Shown here in pieces: positions 1-9,000 of a stretch of DNA of 64,000 bases. The stretch's first letter is position 1. Each line of letters opens with the position of its first letter. Below the pieces are notes generated by a model, which made no database searches, was not told the DNA's origin, and saw only the letters and a list, made by a program, of their open reading frames with translations. The translations under genes were made by a program, and so were the position numbers. This DNA comes from Clostridiaceae bacterium (GTDB lineage: Bacteria > Bacillota > Clostridia > Lachnospirales > Lachnospiraceae). The DNA lies in NCBI GenBank assembly GCA_910575585.1, contig CAJTGF010000007.1, positions 62,001 through 126,000 of the forward strand, written 5' to 3'.

Positions 1-1
1 T

Positions 2-3000
2 ACAGTGGGGGACGCCATACTTTCTCTCCTGGATTTTTATGAACAGGATTCATGGTACGGTTTCGGAGGGCTTCACGACTGTAAAGAGACCGAAAACAGC
101 TGGCAGTTTCGCCTTTATGCCGGAGTGCCGGGAAGTCCGGCCAATTTTGCCGTATTGGGGCCCCAGGAGGGGGAGCCTGTTATTTATCATCGTATTCCCT
201 GGATCCCCGACAATATTGTGGAGAGTCCCAGGTGGATGTACGCGGTCTATAAAAGCAGTCCGTCTCCGGATGCTTTTGGAACTTACGAAGATCTCTGTTC
301 CTGGCAGACCCTGGGCCAGCGCCGGTACAGCGCTGTTTTGGTAAGCGATGCCAGGGCTCTGGGAGACGGGACTATTGTGTCCAGGACAGTGGGGCAGAAT
401 GTGTACTATAAAAAAGGAGAAATCCTTCGGGACCATGACGGCAGCCCTCTGCAGGCATATGAGTGGGTGGATGTGATGGATGTGGTGACACAGGTTCAGG
501 AGATCTACACCTGGACAGAGATCCCTGTCACAAAGAAAAACGGGAGTTTGATAGGCCACAGCAGCGGAAGCTTTACAGATGCCTATGGAGCGGTGAGCAG
601 CGACAAAGAGGAAAGTCTGACAGTTACCTATAAGCTGGTGCTGCCCCGGCGGGAGATCACTCTGACACAGGAGGAGATAGACAGATTTCCGCCGGAATGT
701 GGATACCACGTGGGAGACACAGCAGGGTATGGAGACTATATGCTTCGGGCTGTGGGAGCCTGGGTGCAGGCATATCTGGATTATGACCATCAGACGATGG
801 CAGGTTCTGGCCTGTATGTGAAACCTGTCAGCCTTATTTATCCCGGACAGGACTTCGTGTACCAGGACGGAGCCGCAAAGCCTGGGGAAGGTACCAGAAA
901 GAACCCTGTGGGCGTGCAGGAGCGGGTTATCGGACAGTCGGTGAAGGTGACCAAAGCTATCCATCAATCCGATGAAGCAGTGGGGAACTTTCGGTTTAAA
1001 GTTTATCTGAAAAGCAATCTGGAACGGCTTTACCGGGATCAGGAGGGAACGGTCATCTGGATGGACAGAAAGGGAAATGAAACGGACCCGGTCAATAGAT
1101 CTTACCCCGCTCTTGTGCCGAAACTTTATACAAAGACGGCTCATAAGACTGCGCCGCTGTACAAAGATCCACAGGAAAGCGTAATTGCCAACCATGTTTT
1201 GTATGGGATGGACGGCGGTTTCATCAGCAGCCGGCCGAACTCCGGCTACACGGCAGTTTTGGAGACTGATGCCGGCGTCTGCAATTACGAAAAGTTTTTT
1301 GATGCCATTGCCGTTGCCAATAAAGACAAATGGAAGGATGCATCCCCATCCCACACATCCCACAGACCTCTTGGCAACAAGGTAAACCGTACTTCTAAGG
1401 CGGAGGAGAATATAACCGTATCGGATCAGGTGCGGCAGTTTGCCATTGACTGGTATCTGGATAGGGAAGTGGAAAAGCTGCTGAAAAACGAGGAGGAAAA
1501 ATCCACAGGCACAGGGATGGCTTACAGCGATCAGCTGTATGACCAGGCTCTGTGGGAGGCCATAAAAAAATCGGAGAATTATCTGAAGCCGTTTTTTGCC
1601 TACGACCTGGATAGTATTTACGCGGTCAGATGGGACTTGGAACCGGGAGGCGGAAAGGACGGCGACGAGACCACATTAAGCGCGGATAAAGAGGAGGCAC
1701 AGCGGTGTTTCGGTCTGTCCCGCTCGCTTCCCTACGGAACCTATGTGATCGTGGAACAGCAGCCCCAGTACGCGGAACTGGAGGATCTAAAGAACCGGCA
1801 TTACGATACGGATACTCCCAAAGAGATCCTTGTCCCTTCCGTTTATGAGAGTTATGAGGGAGCCATGGAAACACCTGGGAAGATGAGCGGCTATTATACA
1901 TACCGCAGGGACTTGTCCCCCGGTGAGCTGGCGTCCAGATATCAGATCCGGTTTAATCAGGAAGACCATGTGGTGAAAGCTCACACCAATTTCGGCGATT
2001 TTGAGATCTATAAATACGGAATGTCCATGAAAGCCATCGCCAACGGAGACAGTCAGCCAGGGAAAGGCGATTACTTTGCCCTGACCCAAAGTGAATATAA
2101 ACCGCTGCCCAATTACTACAACCAGGAGGATAACCGGTGTACAGGCCATGTGCCTTACTATTTGACAGAGGGAATGAACGGGCGGGATAGCGTTTCCAAA
2201 GTGTACCGTTACAGTTCTGTGTCGGAGACAGGCGCTGAAAATACCATGATGGGCGCGTTGAAAGCCCGTGAGGGAGAATATGCCCAGGCGCTGGTGCCGT
2301 GGAGCCTGGCGGCGCCGGAGCAGGAGCAGGAGGATATAAGACCCCTTCCCGGGGGTGGAAGCAGTTACCACGGATTTACTTATGGTCATTTTGTTGACAC
2401 ACCTTATAAGAGCAGGCTGCGGATTGAAAAGTTGGATTCACAGACCCATGAAAATCTCCTTCATGACAGAGCCATCTTCCGGATATACAAAGCCAGCCGG
2501 GATGATTCCCGGTACGGCGCCGGGGAAGTGAAGACATATGAGGAGAGGACGCTTATAGCAGGAAGCAGGCTGTTTTTAGAGGGAATGGGGGCAGTACAGA
2601 TCACCCCGACAGCCAGATCAGGATTGGGGGTGGGAGAAAGATGCACCGGTTTTGTCCCTGCCGGGACTCCGATCTGCAGGGAGAAGGACCAGGTTATCTT
2701 TTCTGACGGCCATGGCGGAAAGGTGGGAGACTTTAGAGCCTGTACAACCACCAGGGACGGCATTATGGACAAGCCGGAGGGAGAGGCGAGGATTTATGGG
2801 GACCAGAACGCGGGATATCTGGAGACGCCTCAAAAGTTGGACGCCGGAGCTTACGTTCTTGTAGAGATTAGTCCGCCGGCAGGCTATACAAGGGCAAAGC
2901 CCATAGCGCTGGAACTATATAGCGATAAAGTGGCCTACAGTAAGAGCGGGGACGAAACAGGCACCGTGTTGGCCACCATCTATAACCGGGCTGCAAAGGC

Positions 3001-6000
3001 AGAGATGCCTGGAAGCGACGAAGAAGAAGGCGGGGACTTGGCCCGGATCTATGTGGAAAATGCGCCCATAAAGTTAAGGATTGAAAAGAAAAAGAGTTCT
3101 GACACCCAGGTGACTTACAAGATAAGCGGACGGCTGGAAGGAAGTCTGGCAGAGATCGGAGGCGATCCTGCATACGAATACGCTTACAGCCAGGGACGGT
3201 ATCTGGGCTATGGATGGAAAAAGGGGACGTTAGAGTATTTAAAGCAGCAAAAGGATGAGGGAGCGCAGGTAGATATCGTATATCACGGAGATATTTTTGC
3301 CGGGTATGGATATGTCACTGTGGACGGACAAAAATGGAAAGAGGACAATCCCTATGTAGCCGGAGCCATGATGACGCTGTATGAAGGGCTGGAGCTAAAG
3401 CCGTCAGGCAACAGGGAAGATCATGGATATGAGGGGCTGGTGGTTGAGCGTAATTTAGCCGGGAATGTGACAAGGATGTATGTCAGGAAAGGGTATGCCG
3501 GGAGCCGAACGGAGTTTCTTAACGTGCAGGCGGATGTAGGAGACCAGACAGAGAAGGCAAAAACCAGGGATATTGTGGAAAGCTGGAAAAGAATTGTGGA
3601 AAAGCGGAAAAAATCTGTGGAAAACCAGGAAGGGCTTGTGGAAAATCCGTCCAAGATCATGGATACTGTGAAAATTACCATGGTAATTTCGGAAAAAACG
3701 GTGGATAACCAGGGGGTAAATGTGGAAAAACCGGAAAAATCTGTTGATAATCCGGGACAGCCTGTGAAAGATCAGGGGGATATTGTGGAAAACCACCTGG
3801 ATATTGTGGATGGAATCTGGGATGCAGAGGCGGTGGAACGCCAGGACACGGATATTTTGTACTATGACCTTGGGGACTTGGACGTATTTGTTCAAAAATC
3901 TGTGGACGGTGTGGTTATGGGATATGGCTACAACATAGACCACAACCTGGTAGAATTGGGGCAGATGGAAGAGGACAGGATCAACTGCGCTCCCACGGAT
4001 AGGGAGGTTTCCGTATTTGCCTTTAAAGGCGGTATGCCTTATCTGGAACTTACCGGAGGAAACTTTACAGAGATGTCCTATGATGCGCGGGATAAATGTT
4101 TTCATTTGCCAAAGGACGCTTTGGTGTACCACATTGACAAGGATGGAAACAGGGACGCTCTGGTAGATGCCCACACCGGAATGGCTTATGTAAAAGATCC
4201 GGTGACCGATACCGTCTATGTGTGGCCCGTGAAAGTGACCAGGGACCGGTTGGGGAGAACGGTGGGAACCGACAAGATCACAACGTCCCGGATCGGGGAG
4301 ACCGGGGAACATAAGGAGGCCGGGTATGTAACAGGCACCTGGAAGCCAAAAGATGACGAACAGAGTCATGAGATGGCCACGGTCATTCAAAATTTAGGAA
4401 AGCAGAATATGGACGGAGAGCCAATCTATCATGACAACAACGGATTTTTTGAAAAATTCATGCGTCCTGTTGTGGATGAACACGGCCTTGCGGTGTATTT
4501 TACGTGCAGCCGAAAGACATACGAAAAGGAGACTTCTCTGTATGACAGGGACGGAGATTTTGTGAGGAAAAAGACCTCGGACCTTTTAGACGACTATGAA
4601 AAGGCTTCCTATGTGGCAGAAGGGTTTCAGAGCTTAAATGATACAAACACTCCCATATACCACAGAGCCGGGGAGAGTTATCTGTTGGAAAATACATGGA
4701 TAACCGGACAGAAAAGCCCCAATGATCCATTTGACAGGGAGATGACAGATGGGCAGGCCGATATTTTGAAACGGGTTCCTGCAGGCGTATATATTATGGA
4801 GGAATTAAAAGCGCCCCAGGGATATGTAAAGGGATTTCCCACAGGCATGACCATAGAAGAAACTGGTCAGATCCAGGTTAAGGCTATGGAAGACGACAGC
4901 ACAAAGATCGTGGTACAGAAGCTGGATAATACGAAAACGTATAGGTATCAGGTGCTGGATATGGATGTGACCGATGCTTCCGGCGCGCATCCCATAATTG
5001 GAACCGTCCAGGAGGGAAAAGGAAGTTTTGGCCACGGCCAGACAGAGGGCGCCAAACTGACTCTTTTTGAGGCAGAACATCAGGGAACCCATGGAGACGG
5101 CGGGGAAAGACGAAAGGCGGTTCTTACATGGGAGTCGAAAAAGGTGCCTCTGTATGCAGAAGGAGTAGGGGCAGGCAGTTATGTGCTGGAGGAGACGGTA
5201 ACGCCTAAAGGTTTTGTCACTGCCGACCCGATGCCGGTGGAAGTAAACAGCTTGGGACAGGCGCAGATCATTTCCATGTTCAATGACCATACGAAGGTGG
5301 AATTTGCCAAGGAAACCATGGAGGATGGACAGCGGAGACTGCTTAATGGAGCCGGTTTTACGCTGTATGAGGCGGTTACGGATGAAAACGGCCAGCCGGT
5401 TTTTCATGACGGCCAGCCAAAATATGACAGAGAGAAACCAGTAGATACCTGGGTCAGCAATGACGCAAGGATCTACAGCGGGTTTGGGGAGGCATTTGAG
5501 GAAATGTACCGGGAGTACGGAACCTCCGGGCAAAGCATCTCGTGGAGCTGGGAGGGCAGGGATTATAAAGCGGAATACGTGTCCCATGAACAGATTGACG
5601 CTTCAGCGGCCAAAGGAGGAGCATCCCGATTTCCCACAACTGCGGACATAAGATTTTGCACCGAAGAAGGACAGATGATCCGCATCGTGGTATACCAGCA
5701 GCAGGAGAACCGACAGGGCAGAGAATTTGTCTTCGAGTATCAATTTGACTATAAAAAACTTCCGGGTATCAGTGACCGAGGGGTTTCCTACCTAACGGCC
5801 CAGGGCATGCGGCGTCTTGATTATCTGCCAGTGGGGAAGCATTTTGTTTTGGTGGAAACCAGCCCGCCGGCAGGTTTTGGGGCGGCAGCGGACAGGCTGA
5901 TCACTGTTGAGGATACGGCTCAGATCCAGAGATACCGGGTGATGAACCACAAAAGCACGCTTTTGATATCGAAAAGCGGGGGAGAAAGGCAGGGTGTTTT

Positions 6001-9000
6001 AAAGGATATCCAGGAACTTTCGGGAGCGCGTTTGGCTCTTTACAGAGCCGACGAAAATGGTCTTCTGGTTCGGGAACCTGAATATCTGGCTGCGCAGTGG
6101 GTCAGCGGTTCGGACGGGGTATACACGGAAACAGACCAGATAAACGGACGGATCCCTGCAGGATACAAAAAGGGGGACAAGAAGCCTCATGAACTGTCAC
6201 AGCTGCCAAAGGGCATCTATTACCTGGTGGAACAGGAAAGCCCGGATTATTATGGGATAACAGAACCGGTGAAAATCATCTATGAACAGGATCAGCAGAT
6301 CCAGCTGATTCGGATGTGGGACCAGATGGTTCTGGGTGAACTTCAGATAATAAAGACCGACAGCCATGGAGAATTGCTGAAAGGGGCGGTGTTTGAGCTT
6401 GCGGCTTACCGGGGCATGGAGAGGGAACCTGTATTTAAAAGACTCTTAAGTGACCTCAATGGCACTGTCCATGTGTCAGGATTGCCTGTAGGGGAGCAAG
6501 ATGAGGATGGAAAGGTGATACCCTACAAATATCGGCTGCGGGAGGTGACGCCGCCTTGCGGGTATGCGTCGGATATGCAGATCCACACATTCTGGTTTGG
6601 ACCGCAGGATGAAGACGTGTCCTGGGACGGTGAAAATAAGGCAGAGATAACGATAACGGTCGTCAACGAGAAAACCAGAGTCTTGATCCGAAAGCAGGTT
6701 TTTGGTTCTCCGGACCAGTGGGTTAAGGGCGCGCAGCTGGCAGTGTATCCGGTAATTGGACGTGATGATAAAGGGCAGTACCTTTATGATGAGGAAAACC
6801 CCATAGACCAATGGATAACCAAGGAAGAGGGCAGCCACGTGCTGGAGGGGCTGACAGCCGGAGCGACGTACCTGCTGTTAGAGAAAAAAGCTCCGGAAGG
6901 ATATGAACGAATGCAGCCTTATGTATTTACGCTGTCAGAAGACGGGAGACAGATCTGCGCCGTAAGCGGGCAGATGGGGGTGGTCACCGTCCATCCTCAT
7001 GAGAAAGGCGGAGGGATCCGTTTGGTGGAACTGCAGGGACGCTACGGAGTAAAGGTGGAGATGGAACTGCGCAATGAGGCAGGGGAAATGGTTTCTTCCT
7101 GGATAGCAGGAGGAGAAGGCCATGTGCTGACAGAGGAAGACGGGATCCGGGACGGGCAGATATACCGACTGACAGAAACAACGGTTTACAGTGACGGTTC
7201 CAGGGAGATCACGGGGCACGTTACCAGGCGGTGCCATCTGTCAGAGGAAGGGACCTGGACCGCAGCGGACCGGACGGTGGAGAAAGTGCATTTGAGCCTG
7301 ACCCATGAGGATGGAACAGAGATCCGATCCTGGAACCCGTCACCATTTATGCCCAAAATAGAAGTGGAAAATCCGGCCAAGGCGGAAAGTCCCAAGATCG
7401 TAATCAATGGCGGGGCGGGAGCTGTGAAGTCTTCGGAATTAATGTCCGTCTCCATCACCTGCGTTAACTGGGATCATACTGCCGCGGACATGACGCTTTT
7501 GGCTGGGGCCGGGCAGGAGGCGGTCATCATTGACCCGGGAGAGGGAGAATTGAGGGACAACGGAGTCCAATACACGTTAAAAGGGATGAAGCCGGGGGAG
7601 AGCCGTCAAGTTCAGTTTGCGTGCCAACTGACGCCTGATGTTAGGGAAGTGACCGTTACCGCCGTTTCCCGATGTCAGGGGAGAACGACGGAGGAAAGGA
7701 AGACGGTTCCGGTACTGGAGAAAAACAAATTGACCGTCTTTTATGAGGTTACAGGCACGGGAAAGAAAGGCGAAGAAGCCGGAAACCGGGATTTTCAGGT
7801 GTTTTTGTACAGAGATTCCGGGGAGGAGCTAAAAGGGACTTATGAGTACGAAGGAAACCAAAAAGGCACCTTAAAAAGCGGTGATATCCTTACTTTGGGA
7901 GCCAATGAGTTTGTGACCATTGACCCGGGAAAGATTTACAAGAATATTCGGTATAAGGTAGTGGATGTGCAGGAAGGACTGTGCCGGGAGGGGCAGGCAG
8001 GAGCAGACACAGGGGCATGTTCTCTCTTTTCTTGGGAGGTGACGGACCATACCTGCGGGACAGTGTTCCAAAAGGGCTGTCAATATCAGCTTCTGGAAAC
8101 TACTTATTACAGTGACGGCACTGAACGGACCAGCGGAAAGATGCGATTTTTTATGGGAGATCCGGTGTCCGTTGAGGGGATGGCGGTTATGGACAGAAAG
8201 CAGACAGTGGCTGTCAGTAAAAAGGAGATCGCGGGAGGGGCGGAATTGGAAGGAGCCTTTATGCAGGTGAAAAAGCCGGACGGCAGTGTTTTGGAGGAAT
8301 GGATATCGAAAAAGGAACCCCATATACTGAAAACAGTTTTGATACCGGGGGAACCCTATATCCTCCATGAAAAGGCGGCGCCGGCCGGGTACGGATATGG
8401 GGAAGACCTTGTATTTCAGGTGACAGAGGGGGAATATGTGGATCAGATTATCATGGAAGACAAAAAGACTCACGTAGTCTTCAGCAAAAAAGCGATCACA
8501 GGTCAGGATGAGATTGTGGGCGCAGTGATGCAGGTTCTGGACGGGGAGAAAAATGTGGTGGAGGACTGGATCTCCGGTGTCAGGCCCTATGAGATCATAG
8601 GGAAGCTGGAAGCGGGAAAGACCTATACGCTCCATGAGGAACTGCCGCCCTGTGGATATGCTTATGGGGAGGACGTGCCGTTTACTGTGTCAGAAGACGG
8701 AACGATTGACATGGTGGAGATGAGAGATAAGCCTACCCATGTGGAAATTAGCAAGACTGATATTACAGGAGATAAGGAACTTTCGGGAGCCAGGATGGAG
8801 GTGCTGGATAAAAAGGGCCAGGTGATAGCGCAGTGGACGTCCGGGGAGAAACCTTATAAGCTGGTGGGGGTGCTTAAGGCAGGGGACACCTACACACTGC
8901 GGGAGACGGCGGCGCCGGACGGATACGCTTATGGATCCGACGTGAAATTTACGGTCTCCAGAGACGGGACCATAGACCGTGTGGCTATGAAGGATGAGGT

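Noticed and set aside
5-7. GTG as the real start of the giant surface gene
   Set aside because: No ribosome site can be seen, no signal peptide follows, and the frame is open to the window edge.
3566-3817. CRISPR array
   Set aside because: Units are contiguous, 21 bp, in coding phase, with no spacers.
3455-4390. Minus-strand open frame over the 21-bp repeats
   Set aside because: Composition mirrors the repeats; no start site or recognisable domain.
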